Source of the DNA: Xiphydria camelus
Taxonomy: Eukaryota; Arthropoda; Insecta; Hymenoptera; Xiphydriidae
Assembly (NCBI GenBank): GCA_963678675.1
Contig: OY783197.1
Span: 18,470,182-18,534,181 of the forward strand
Length of the DNA: 64,000 nucleotides
Direction: 5' to 3'
The first letter of the stretch is position 1; each line of letters starts with the position of its first letter. Made by a program: the position numbers and the translations under genes. The notes under the pieces were generated by a model. The model worked only from the letters and a program-made list of their open reading frames with translations, was not told the origin of the DNA and searched no databases. Below are positions 22,146 to 32,861 of this stretch, piece after piece.

Positions 22146-22251
22146 CACCGACCATCACGGAAATGATCACAAAGGAGAGTTATCACCGCTCGAACGCCGC
22201 CAACTTGAAACCCGACAATATCGACATCAACAGACATCCGGTTCACGTCGG
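22146..22251 (+). CDS. Ank2: Ank2 linker exon just before ZU5
   Basis: Acceptor ctttccag; donor GTCGG|GTATGT, phase 1 in and phase 2 out. Reads APTITEMITKESYHRSNAAN and ends RHPVHVG. Phase 2 fits the next constitutive exon (29483) directly, and equally the microexon at 28014. Confidence 0.92.
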
Positions 22252-22955
22252 GTATGTGTCCACGAATTATCCTCCAATTCGCCTCCTTCCCACCCTCGTT
22301 CCCGAACCCGAATTCGCGACAAACCGAATAACGGACTCGCGAAGGGTTCTCCGAGATTCGATCCGAAGGGAAGGGTGCCTATAGTATCGAGGACAGACTT
22401 TTTTTTTAACCAGGCGTCACAACGGCTCCGTTCCGCGAAGCCGATGCCTGCAACGCGGCACGTGGCATCGACGTCGTTACGATTAACGACTCTGAATTTC
22501 ATCTCTTTTTCGTGACACGAAACACGTCGACGCTCGTTAAATTCAAACTGCACGCAGAGCGTAGAAACGTGAACGCTTCCCCGAAGGAAGCACTTCGCGG
22601 TTGATCTAATTAGTTCCAGAGATAATCTTCGCGAAGAAGCGTGGATACCAATTAGTAAAGAACCTAGAGTTCTCTCACACACTATTTTTTTTCGCTATCG
22701 TCGTATCTCTGTGACGTCACTGGCGCACGCAATCGATCTACAAATAGGCACGTCGTAACCGCCTCGCGATTGTTTCTATCGTTCGCTTTTGATGGATTAT
22801 TCATGCTTGTACGCGCGTTTCTGACGCGTCAGTCTTTGAAACGGGACAGAAATGGAAACCGATGAGAACGATGATGTCGAAGTCTGCCAGCTTCGCTGTT
22901 ATCGAGCATAATTACATCGATGTTTGATTTCTAGCTCGATCTTGCTGCGAGCTTA

Positions 22956-23224
22956 CCCTGCTAACAGTATCCGACGGAAAATGATAGAAAATTGTAGAAA
23001 AGATTCAAAAATACCATAGAGTGAGAAATTATATCGTTTCTTATAATTTTCACATTGAATATCATAAAAAAACAACAAATTCGACATGAGATCTGTGTAA
23101 GTTTCTATGGTACAATATTTAACATGAAAATCATAAGAAATGATCGATTCCACGCTCTACGGTATTTTTTAATCATTTTTGCTGTACATATTCCATCATT
23201 TTCTATCGGACACTTTTAACAGGG
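22956..23224. mobile_element. 269-base MITE with CCCTGYTAA ends
   Basis: Left end ccctgctaacagtatccgac and right end gacacttttaacaggg are imperfect inverted repeats that continue inward (aaaatgatagaaa versus tttctatcattt-like sequence, ataccatagagtg versus cgctctacggtat). The target duplication is not clear. Confidence 0.7.
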
Positions 23225-24037
23225 CAGCTTTTTTTCGCCTCCTAAATCTTTACACCAAAAGGGAAGAGAGAAATGAAAAGCTAAATCAATGATAATCGAA
23301 GTCAACTCAAATTAGAAATCGCGTGGCAGCGTCACGACGCTCATTTGCGAACAATCGGGTGCAACAGTGACGATCCGCCTCGCGTAGACACCCTGCCCCA
23401 TAAATCGTCGCCACCTACGATCGAATCTCCTCGACACGCCAATGGCGAATCGGATCGCGAGAGAGAATATCGCGCGATCGAGTTCGATCGGATATCTCTC
23501 GATGTACATACATGCTCGATCGAGCATTTATTCTGCGGAATAATAATGTTCTGTATTGTAGTGTGATTTGGTGTGTGCGCGTGTATGCGTTGATGAGAGA
23601 CAGCTTGATCTAACATCATAACACGTCTTTAGTTCGGGTTGCAGTAACGATACTATTCCAGATCCTCTCTAGAGACGCGCGAGTCCGTATTTTGCAAAGT
23701 ATGTTTCGGTCGATGAACCGAGGACGAGAAAAAAAGCTTCGACTCTTACCGTCATCGCCGACGTTGCTACGCGTTCGCGAGAAGACAGCAGGCGGAAGCT
23801 TCGCCAGCCTCGAACAGCTGTTTTCGCGAGGGAACACGTACCGATTTCGGGCGAGACGGCGTCCTCTCCAAACGAGTATAACACATGAGTTTGACGTTTA
23901 TATCTTCCGATGATTTTATGGCGTCATTCTCGTTTTATTCGCGGTGTACAACGAATGCAATCATCGACGGTGTCTCTAACGGGGATCGTACATGACACAT
24001 CACACAAGTCTTTATTTCTTTCTCTTAATTCTTTCTA

Positions 24038-24576
24038 CCGGGTGATTCTTTAATATTGCGACAAAATTCATGGATGGATTCCTTGGATGAAAATAAGAAA
24101 AAAAGTTCCTATGAACATGGGTCTGGAAACGCTGAGTTTCGGAGAAACAGGGTCTTGGATTTTTATACAAATTCTCTTCCATCGACAAACAGTACAAAGT
24201 TCTTTCATTTAATTGGAAATAAATATGTTTATTCGTAATAATAGATGATACACCAAGCTAAGAAAAATGCGCGGTGAAGCAAGGAAATAGATTATTAGAA
24301 CAAATTAACGAAAAGGAAGAAATGTGTACAAATGAAAATATAAGAAATGAACGAAATAAGAAAACGAAAGACGGTTGCAAAAGTTGTTCAAAGTGGCCAC
24401 CGTCAACAGTAATACATGCTTCTATTCTGCGATGCATTGATTGGCGAACGCAAAAATATACTTCCTATTATTAGTATAGAAAATTTGTATAATAATGAAC
24501 ACCCTGTTCTTATTTTCTTATTTTCATCCAAGGAATCCATCCTTGAGGTTTGTCGCAATATTAAAGAATCACCCGG
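24038..24576. mobile_element. 539-base MITE with TA flanks
   Basis: Ends ccgggtgattctttaatatt and aatattaaagaatcacccgg are perfect inverted repeats, extended by gcgacaaa and, further in, by ccatggatggattccttgga-like sequence. TA lies on both sides (24036-24037 and 24577-24578). No intact frame inside. Confidence 0.85.
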
Positions 24577-24838
24577 TATAATGACAGGAGTAGCAAACGA
24601 TTTCTTTGGTTTAACACTCAATTGACTAAAAGGAAACGTTGAAAACACCCGGAAGATCGTCTCGATTTTTCTTTCAATCGAGTTCAGAATCTCCTTCCGC
24701 CTCCTTTCGTAATAGTTATTTTCGTTATTAGGGCGTGAAGCGCTGTTTTTAACGAGTGTGAAGTTTGCCGCACGAGCGAAGCGAGTAAGGCAATCACACT
24801 CGTTAGAACGGCGCGAAACAACCGAATAACGAATTCTA

Positions 24839-24981
24839 TTTTTTGTCACTAAGTGTCAAATACGAGGTTGACGATTTCACGCACTGCGCAACTTTTCACG
24901 AATTGGTGTGTGAAAGATGATTTCACATGCGTCGAGGACGCCCATGAAACCGAGTATTTGACACTGAGTGACAAAAAAGAT
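24839..24981. repeat. 143-base foldback
   Basis: ttttttgtcactaagtgtcaaatac at the left pairs with gtatttgacactgagtgacaaaaaa at the right, with weaker pairing inward. It may be a short MITE. Confidence 0.65.
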
Positions 24982-25180
24982 CTTTCTTCGTACTTTCTCC
25001 GCACCGCTCTCAATCTCACATTTCTCGCGAAGTATGAGTTGTATGGTAGTTGTGCCGAGCATGGATCTCACTCGTTTAATCTCTCGTCGAGTCGTTTCGC
25101 GACGCACTACATATGCACTGCGGTGAATCTAGCGTTATTCGTGGCGTTCGAAGGTACGCGTCAATAACGTATCCATTAGC

Positions 25181-25520
25181 CTTCCGTTAGTCGCTATGGG
25201 TCTGACAGACCCATAGCGTTTTTATTTGCCAATTGTTGGAAAACTATTAGAGCCACACCATTGTCGCTTTGTGACATCTCAGAGGGATGTTCTAAGAATG
25301 GTTTACCTGAGTCTTATTTTTTTAATTTGTCTAAATAAAGTTGTAAATTATTTATTTTAAAGCACTGTGTAGGTATATCGCAGAAAGGGAAGTTATTATC
25401 GATCATTGAATTTTATTTTAAGCGCGTTACAATTATAAAAAATACGATATTTACTGATATGAATCTGACAGACACATAGCGACTAAGGGCGTTTCATCAG
25501 CTGACGCGCCTAACGGAAGA
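25181..25520. repeat. Inverted structure containing a perfect 27-base palindrome
   Basis: cttccgttag at 25181 and ctaacggaag near 25510 mark the ends. At 25192-25218 CGCTATGGGTCTG, one A, then CAGACCCATAGCG is a perfect palindrome with 13-base arms. A diverged half-copy (gaatctgacagacacatagcg) lies near 25460. Possibly a nested or duplicated terminal repeat of an old transposon. Confidence 0.6.
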
Positions 25521-26099
25521 TTAGTCAACTCTACACCGTGTATATATACACAGCGACGACGAATAATACTTATACAGTATAGCCAAGAAAAATCATCCTT
25601 TTGGAACGCGTCTAAAACGAGCCTCCGCATAGTTTTGTCTTTCGGACAACGACTGTTCGCGTAACTGTAACGACCGTCGGCAGTTAATCGGTACTGCACA
25701 AAGTGAATATTAAATGCACACTCCCAGTACGAGGATGGCGCGTCACGAATATCAATCGCGGCGCGAGTCGTATTTTACGCGCGGGAAGCCCGATAAAAAT
25801 TATGACGAGTAGTGCATTCGGCGTCCGATCGAGGATGGGTCGAATCAACGCGCCGGAACGTTTCAGAAACGCAGTGCGCGATCGTTCTCTCCGTCGTACG
25901 CATTTGCGAAATCGTGCGATTGTCGAAATCGCGCCTTAGCGCGATATACGCCACTTTGACGCGGCGGTGTTTTGCTGAAAAGGCTTGATTAACATAAAAT
26001 AACAGTCGCATCGCGCGTAGAAAAGTCAATTCTGTGGAAAGATTCGCGTATATAGTCTACGATGTCTTCTTGGATTATTCGCAACGATTCTGCGAAGGA

Positions 26100-26120
26100 A
26101 TGTCCCGCAAAGAGGCTCAG
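26100..26120 (+). CDS. Ank2: Candidate alternative first coding exon (MSRKEAQ)
   Basis: ATG with G at -3, seven codons, then CAG|GTGAAT, phase 0. It pairs in frame with the phase-0 segment at 26337. The sequence upstream is open in frame but lacks another ATG. Tiny and unsupported by known homology; it rests on splice-site quality and phase. Confidence 0.35.
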
Positions 26121-26336
26121 GTGAATATGATAGAACGGCTGGATGACGTTGAATTTTTTCCTCTAAGATCTCGTTCAAACTCTCCGTTAAAGGACGGATC
26201 GTTTAAACTCTGTCAATAATCGATTGTAGTCTATATACATATTTCAGATTTTCTCTTTCATTCTCTCTTTCTCTCTCACCGAACAAAAAATATCTCATCT
26301 CACGTTCTCTCCAATTTAATCTGTTTCACCGCTCAG

Positions 26337-26398
26337 CCCGGATCCTTGCGGCGAACGCCGGCATTGAAGAACAGCTCGGCCGACTGGTGGAAAGATCT
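26337..26398 (+). CDS. Ank2: Candidate alternative Ank2 exon ending in DWWKDL before ZU5
   Basis: A very long pyrimidine tract and accgctcag precede it; donor GATCT|GTAATA. In phase 0 it reads PGSLRRTPALKNSSADWWKD and leaves in phase 2, so the join to the ZU5 exon at 29483 gives [17 protein letters not shown]. That resembles the WKS-type residues before FLVSFLVD in fly Ank2. The donor is weak and needs RNA support. Confidence 0.4.
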
Positions 26399-26697
26399 GT
26401 AATATCGCTGATAAAACTATTACCGAGACCCTCGCGTCTGCCCATTCGACGAGCTGAGCTTCCGTGCAGATCTTCGCGCGCGAGAATTCGCGCTCGCCCG
26501 CGTCTGCGTGCTCATAAGTCATCTCACTCATCGCACCTCATCATCGTTGGCTATCGGAATCGTTCCACTTCAGTAGCACTTTCAAGTAGTGTAAAGGTTT
26601 AGCGTTGTTTTTGGTGGCTCCTGATCGTAAAATAATACATTGCGCACTACACGCGCACGCGAACACGGAGCAATCCGTGCTGCACGAACGAGCAAGC

Positions 26698-26834
26698 ATG
26701 AGCACGAAAATAGAGCTACCACTCGATAATCACACGCAGTTCTGTTCCGAGATTAGCGCGTCACTAGAGTCCTTAGACACGTCGCTGGCTGCCCTCGGTA
26801 CCGTGCCAAAAGGACAAGGAATGTGGAGGGACAG
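26698..26834 (+). CDS. Ank2: Candidate alternative first exon starting directly at ZU5
   Basis: ATG at 26698 with A at -3. Reads MSTKIELPLDNHTQF, then a Ser/Leu-rich stretch to GQGMWRD, and ends GACAG|GTACAC in phase 2. The ZU5 exon at 29483 enters in phase 2, so the join reads [17 protein letters not shown]. The product would have about 45 own residues, then ZU5-UPA-death and tail, with no ankyrin repeats. No upstream acceptor is needed. Confidence 0.5.
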
Positions 26835-28013
26835 GTACACTATAACGTTTTTATTTAAATAATCTTTTCGCTGGTTTTGTGACTACCGTTTTATTTTCTT
26901 TCTCGATTTCTGTTTTCCAAATTTGTTCAATGCACCACGGAGGCACGTTTCTCTTTCGCAAGCCCCGGTCAACCGCGACTCTCGTGTATCATAGTTGCTC
27001 GATCGACAGCTTACGTTCTCGTCGTCAAAGATCCTTCGCGTCTTTGGCGCGCGTTGCCCGCGTCTGCCCAGACGCAGCCGCGACGAGGTCCCGTATTACG
27101 ACGAGGCGAGGTAGCACGCTGAAAAAAAAAATCTGCGACAGTATGACACGTTCGCGTGGCAATTTAATGTCGTGGGAATACTGAAAATTGCATCGATTCT
27201 TTCCGCGTGCCCTCGCGATCAGGTCAAACGCACTTTGAATGTGTTTAGATATCGATTGACGTTCGATTTCTGACGAGGAAGCTTCTGCTCGTTCGAGGAT
27301 GAGTCGAGTAATTCGTGGCGTCTGCTTAAACGTCCCGTACGAACACGAGCAAAAGCATGCAGCCAAGTTATTCGGCGTGAAATGGGAAGCTTGACGATTG
27401 CGATGCAATGAATTCGATCGCCGATCGGTCAGAAATCGTTCGTTGACTTCGCCGTTGAACAAAGCGAAGAGGTTGCGTAGTGTGTTTGCTTGTATAGTGG
27501 CTGCTATGTGAAAAAAAGAATATATATTTTTTTTGTAACGATAGCTAAAAATCATTAGCTACAGGAGTGTCCATCTACTCTCTCCCCTCTAAATCTCACG
27601 CGCGAAACACACCTGTCGTGCACAGTGTGAATGTGGATCATCGCACCACCAACTTCCACTATAATACATAAATTATTATTATCGTTACGTCCACCCTGTA
27701 CATAGAAGGCCAGACTTTTATGTACTTATACCTCCATCGGCAAAGCGGACCCTCGAAGCTGTCGATGATTACGAAGCTTCCAGCCCCGACGTTGCGTATA
27801 AATCAAGATCCGGATCGATCCGAAGCTTCGGCATCCTCGAGAGCCTCGACGGTCCATCCAAAATGAGAACATACTTTTAGACATAGCACACCTCGGTCTC
27901 CATCCGTTGTCATCTCTCACCTATCTATCATGTTTGTCGACGAATGAATATACTAACGCGTGTTTTTATTTTGTTTCCGATCCTTTCTGTTATTTTATTT
28001 GCGCTACTCGCAG
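26835..28013. other. Intron, nothing distinct
   Basis: No element or convincing exon identified. Short open frames on both strands around 27025-27555 look random. Confidence 0.45.
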
Positions 28014-28031
28014 AATTCCACAGTGGAGAAA
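28014..28031 (+). CDS. Ank2: Candidate 18-base microexon before ZU5
   Basis: Acceptor gctactcgcag and strong donor GAGAAA|GTAAGT enclose exactly 18 bases. Phase 2 on both sides keeps frame: HVG + IPQWRN + FLVSF. Fly Ank2 carries a similarly sized insert ending in a Trp-Lys at this place, which favours a genuine neural-type microexon. No other evidence. Confidence 0.55.
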
Positions 28032-29482
28032 GTAAGTGAACCTCTTCTCTCTTCGACAATATTAGCCTCTGCCTCCTTTTCTTATCGTTGCATATCGCTC
28101 TGTGCTCTGCTCTGAGAATTTTCGTTCTGTCTTTATTCGTATTCTTTGACGCACCCATTATCGCTCTTCTCTTCAGCCGCACACTTTCTCTCTCTCTCTC
28201 TCTGTCTATATATAAATATCTTTGTCGTACACGTACGAATACCCTGTATGTTCATCGCTGATACGCGAATTAGTCCCTCGGTGTCTTTCAATGGTCGTTA
28301 ATGACGCAGGTAGAGCGAAAAGCAGTGAATACATATTAAAAATTTTCCGAGACGCCAAATGGCGAATCGACTCGTGCCATCGCGAATGATCCGTTGTCTG
28401 TGAAACCCTTTTCTGTTGAGGCCCTTTTCTTGGCATAATATGTATTCACGAAAATTAGCAGTAGTTTATAGCGCATATAGACGTTTATGTTTGGTAGAAA
28501 CGCAGAATTCCTCTTATGATTTCAGTTTCGTTCTAGTTCTCACGTAGCTCGATGTGTCCCGTTCGTCATCGACATCATTTACTTCATCCACATCCAGAAT
28601 TCTCTTCGTACGCACTTCTCCGGACTCGTCGGAGTCGCGCGACGACGTCACTAAAAATACGAATTCGCATAAACGTTACTCATCGTCTTAGCTGCGATTT
28701 GGAATTTTCTTCTCTTCCAATCGAGTCTTCTCTCTTCGCTTCGCACTATACACACAGTGACTGAAACGATTGACCACTCATCGCCGATTACTAAGGAAAA
28801 ATCAGAAGGATAACTTTCAGCAAACGAGCAATTTGTGCTAACGCATACGAATATATCATAATACAGTCGCTACTATATGTTACACACATTAAGAGTCCGC
28901 TCCCAACATTGAAACGTAAACCGGAAGCTCCAAGATTGACCGAACTTGTATCACGTTTAGCGACTCACTCGAGTCGAGTAATGTGGATATACGATGATTT
29001 ATCCCGCGAATTTTGGCCTTTTGTGTAAATATGTAAATACGCTCCCAACCACTCTTCGTTTTTATTTTCGGACACGTTTTATATCTCGCTTGAAGGCGTT
29101 TAATTTTTCAGACGTCGAATGAGGAGCTTTTCGCAAGACATTCGAAGCCGGCTTTTGAAAGCGGAAGACTCGATGAATTTCCATCGACAGTTTCGCATCT
29201 TCCGCCGTCGCGTCGTCTGAGAGATTACGCGCCCAGCTTTAAGATACTTTTTCGTCTTGTAACTTGGCGACGAACGAAATGCGCCTGAGATTACGACACT
29301 TCACGGTACTTTCGCGAGAGCCCGTCTTCGTCTCCTTATTCCCGGTTAGAGCTTTCTCGCGTCCATCGATCGAGTACAGGAGCACCGTCGTACGTCGTAC
29401 AAGTTGCAAACGCGTAACCCAATTTCAATCAGCCAGGCTCAAAGTCAGCGGGCGATTCTCTGAACTCACCTTCTGCGAATAG
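28032..29482. other. Intron, simple repeats only
   Basis: A (TC)n run at 28186-28203 is the only repeat noticed. No exon supported. Confidence 0.5.
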
Positions 29483-29707
29483 TTTCCTGGTGTCGTTCCT
29501 GGTGGACGCGAGGGGCGGTGCGATGCGCGGATGTCGACACAGCGGAGTACGCGTGATCGTGCCCCCCCGCAAAGCGGCTATGCCGATGCGAGTGACCTGC
29601 AGATACCTCAAGAGAGACAAATTGACCAATCCCCCGCCCCTGATGGAGGGAGAAGCGTTGGCTAGTAGGATTCTCGAACTCGGACCGGTCGGTGCCAAAT
29701 TCTTAGG
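29483..29707 (+). CDS. Ank2: Ank2 exon: ZU5-N domain, first part
   Basis: Acceptor tctgcgaatag; donor TTAGG|GTGAGG, phase 2 in and out. [20 protein letters not shown] opens the first ZU5 domain. The Asp-Ala-Arg of DARGG is the conserved beta-spectrin contact in ankyrins. It continues with [10 protein letters not shown] and [17 protein letters not shown]. Confidence 0.97.
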
Positions 29708-29801
29708 GTGAGGATCATCGGCGCGAATAAATACACGACCTGGACACTGCGAAACGCCAGAAGCCGCGCGCTAAATTCTCGTCTTTATATGTGCATCGCA
29801 G

Positions 29802-29962
29802 GCCTGTAATCATAGAGGTGCCGCATTTCGCATCTCTGCGCGGCAAGGAGAGGGAAATAGTCATTCTACGCTCGGACAATGGAGAGACCTGGCGCGAGCA
29901 CACCCTGGAAGCCAGCGAGGAGGCTGTCCAGGACGTGCTAAACGAGAGCTTTGAAGGAGAAG
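29802..29962 (+). CDS. Ank2: Ank2 exon: ZU5-N domain, second part
   Basis: Acceptor gtgcatcgcag; donor GAAG|GTGAGG, leaving in phase 1. [17 protein letters not shown] and [14 protein letters not shown] are near-invariant ankyrin ZU5 segments. Confidence 0.97.
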
Positions 29963-30041
29963 GTGAGGGCGTTCTCGCTTACGCGGCATCGCTCAACGTC
30001 GCAGGAGCACACCGAGTCACCGTCGCTCTTTACGTTTCCAG

Positions 30042-30253
30042 AATTAAGCCAGTTGGAGGATCTCCAGACTTCGCGCATAGTGAGGATTCTGACGGTGGAC
30101 TTCCCTCACTACTTCGCCGTAGTGTCGCGGGTCAGGCAAGAGGTACACGCCGTCGGCCCGGAGGGAGGTACCGTCTCCTCGTCCGCCGTGCCGCAGGTGC
30201 AAGCCGTCTTTCCACCGGCGGCTCTCACTAAAAAAATCAGAGTTGGACTGCAG
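30042..30253 (+). CDS. Ank2: Ank2 exon: end of ZU5-N and start of ZU5-C
   Basis: Acceptor cgtttccag; donor CAG|GTACGT. Reads [20 protein letters not shown] and [20 protein letters not shown], the junction between the two ZU5 folds. Confidence 0.97.
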
Positions 30254-30847
30254 GTACGTACACCACCGCGAGAGAAGTGAATCTGAGATCTCGGGATAGA
30301 GTCGCATTAAGGTATTCCTAGCGCTTAGGAGCGTATTTTTCAAGGTGTCACAGGCAGGCCCCTCATAAATTAGTAATCTACGTCATATGATATACCCATA
30401 TTCCCAACAAAACACTGCCACCACGTGTACGATGCAACGTTGCCAATTCCATTTAACGTTATGTTTTATCGTCAAAAAACTACGTTTTGCTGTTTACGAA
30501 CATCAGTATTTTTATTCAACAGTCGGTGACCTTATGTTTTTATGGACTCGAAAAATTCTATGCAGTTTTGTGAAGATATGGAAATGGCTTTATTTGATGT
30601 GTATAATTTGTAAACATGTGGATGTCGGCGTTAAAATGTGGAAGGGTGGATTCTTCCGTAAAGTTACATGTTAAATTTTCAAATTTAAAAATCAAAATTC
30701 TTTCTTAAATGCCCAGTGACCGGACCTGATACTTTTCAAAAATAATCTCACGATATTAATTTCCATTCTACAAAAAATTAGCATTCTCTGAAATGTTTCA
30801 TCTCGCGCTAGGAATACCTTAAAGATCTGCATTCTTTTCGCAATCAG
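30254..30847. other. Intron almost filled by one MITE
   Basis: The TTAA element at 30311-30818 makes up most of the intron. No other feature. Confidence 0.6.
30311..30818. mobile_element. 508-base TTAA-flanked MITE (GGTATTCCTAGCGC ends)
   Basis: TTAA at 30307-30310, then GGTATTCCTAGCGC; right end GCGCTAGGAATACC then TTAA at 30819-30822. A close relative lies at 32862-33382 in a later intron of the same gene. TTAA duplication suggests a piggyBac-type transposase, but the ends differ from the CCCT family at 14142 and 17346. Confidence 0.87.
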
Positions 30848-31052
30848 GCGCACCCGATACCAGCGGAGCTGGTAGCCAAGCTGCTGGGTAATCGAGTAGC
30901 GGTCTCGCCGATAGTAACGGTGGAACCGAGACGAAGAAAGTTCCACAAACCGATCACTTTGACCATACCGGTACCACAGGCGGCCAACAAGGGCATGATC
31001 AACCAGTATTCGGGAGACGCTCCCACGCTCAGGCTCCTGTGCAGCATAACTG
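30848..31052 (+). CDS. Ank2: Ank2 exon: ZU5-C domain
   Basis: Acceptor tcgcaatcag; donor ACTG|GTAATA, leaving in phase 1. [20 protein letters not shown] and [20 protein letters not shown] are diagnostic of the second ZU5 domain. Confidence 0.97.
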
Positions 31053-32348
31053 GTAATATATGCTTGCGCGTAATACCGTAGAGCGGTAGGCCACCTTACT
31101 GGAAAAATCTTCCGCCGACAAATGTGATCGAAACTACTTGCGATCGCGACGATCTTCCGCGGTGCGTTTACGGGTAATTTTCGTCGGAGGTTCGATTTTC
31201 GCCTTTCGTAAAGTCAATTTATTTCGGAGTGTGCCTCGTCGCTTACTCCAATACTCTTAATGTCTTTATACGTGCAATTCCTTCGCCGAAGCGATTGTCG
31301 TGCAGAGATTCCAAGGGCGGGTGGGTAACTGCGCCTTCCATAGAGAAAAATGTCGTTAGGTACCATTGTTGTATACATATCTTGTTGTGATTCATTGTTA
31401 ATGCTTGCGTATTGTTAGGATTGAGTCAGTTAGGTATGAATCATTAATTAAAGTAGATAAACTTTTTACTAATCTAGCTCTCATTTCAATTGTTAACCTG
31501 ATAGATTTTGTTTTCAGCACATTGATTTATGTAACTGGTAATCGCTTCGAATCTAGATTTACATTAGATCCATACGACCTTGCGACCTTTGTAAAATTGC
31601 AAAACATCGTCCAATATGGTACAACACATGGTTTACATTAACAGATTGCAATGTCAGTGCGCAAGCGACACCGCGAACTTTTCGCGAGGAAGTGTGATCG
31701 GTCCCGCCGCCCGATTTGGCGTGCACCAAAATTAGCCGTCGTGCGATCGATGATACTCGTTGCAATTTGGTAATAGACAAAAAATATCCTCGGTTTTTAA
31801 TAGAACACCGCTTATCCGGAACGACCATAACTGATTTCACTTCGTACGTACACGTCTGCAGGCGTTACTTTTACGATGCTTTCTCGGAGGCGACCAACAA
31901 ATAATTAATGCGCTAGATTTCAGTTCTATAGTCGAACGCTTCACTTGCCTCATATCAGCATACTCAAACACACCTTGGCTTTTAATACAATTTTTGGCGA
32001 ATGTCGATTTCCTCTCATTCCTCTGCCAGCATTTCTCACATTAAGGTTCTGTATATTTTTCGTACCTCCACATCGACATCGAGCACCCACCCGATAGTGC
32101 ACGTACCACTGACATTAAATACAGCCGAAAATCTCGGAAAACAAAACGGCCGTGTTTGAGACGTTCGCGCGAATTGTGACTAGCTTGAGTAACGGACAGT
32201 CCAAATTGGCAACACGGCAAGGTGTATTTAATTTGCAGCAGTATCGCGCGATGACACTACACGCATATCTCACTTCTCTGCCATTTGCATATTAACAGCA
32301 CGGACATATTTTAATAATTTTATTGGACTTGACATGTATGTCGTTCAG
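31053..32348. other. Intron, nothing recognised
   Basis: About 1.3 kb with no repeat, element or exon that I can support. Confidence 0.5.
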
Positions 32349-32538
32349 GGGGTCAGTCTCGGGCGGTCTGGGAAGATGTGACCGGATCGACACCGCTGAC
32401 CTTCGTGAAGGACTGCGTCTCCTTCACGACAACCGTGTCCGCGCGATTTTGGTTGATGGACTGCCGAAATATTTCCGAGGCGACGAAAATGGCCACGGAA
32501 CTCTACACCCATGCCACGCACGTGCCGTTTATGGCAAA
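32349..32538 (+). CDS. Ank2: Ank2 exon: ZU5-C to UPA
   Basis: Acceptor atgtcgttcag; donor GCAAA|GTACGT, phase 1 in and phase 2 out. WEDVTGSTPLTFVKDCVSFT and SARFWLMDCRNISEATKMA. Confidence 0.97.
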
Positions 32539-32612
32539 GTACGTTGAGAAATTCGCTCGTCGAAATACCCGGGCGACGAGGGCGTCGTTGTAATTCGATT
32601 CTTTCCGAGCAG

Positions 32613-32748
32613 GTTCGTCGTTTTTGCTAAACGAGTCGACACGCTGGAGGCTAGACTGCGGGTTTTCTGCATGACGGACGACAAGGAGGACAAAACGTTG
32701 GAACATCAGGAACACTTTACGGAAGTCGCTAAAAGTCGAGACGTCGAG
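32613..32748 (+). CDS. Ank2: Ank2 exon: UPA domain, first part
   Basis: Acceptor tttccgagcag; donor [44 protein letters not shown]. The UPA domain packs on the ZU5 pair to form the supramodule that binds spectrin. Confidence 0.97.
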
Positions 32749-32861
32749 GTATGCGATCCCGGTGGAGATGTGGACGTAATTGCGATTATGGGAAAAGTAC
32801 GGGGGTGTGTCGAATATAAACGGGATTCGTTTTGTAAAAAATTCCAACTTTATTTAATTAG

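Larger units (their letters stand above)
22252..26099. other. Intron with several inverted-repeat elements
   Basis: Contains the MITEs at 22956 and 24038, a foldback at 24839 and a palindromic structure at 25181. No supported exon found elsewhere. Confidence 0.5.

Noticed and set aside
22227..22682. 151-codon minus-strand frame over the linker exon
   Set aside because: Overlaps a confident plus-strand exon with correct splice sites and phase; no recognised domain.
24274..24474. Lys/Glu/Asn-rich frame inside the MITE at 24038
   Set aside because: AT-rich filler of a non-autonomous element; no transposase motif.
29791..30231. Continuous plus-strand frame through two ZU5 exons
   Set aside because: It reads through a good intron (29963-30041) in the wrong frame; the ZU5 homology needs the splice.
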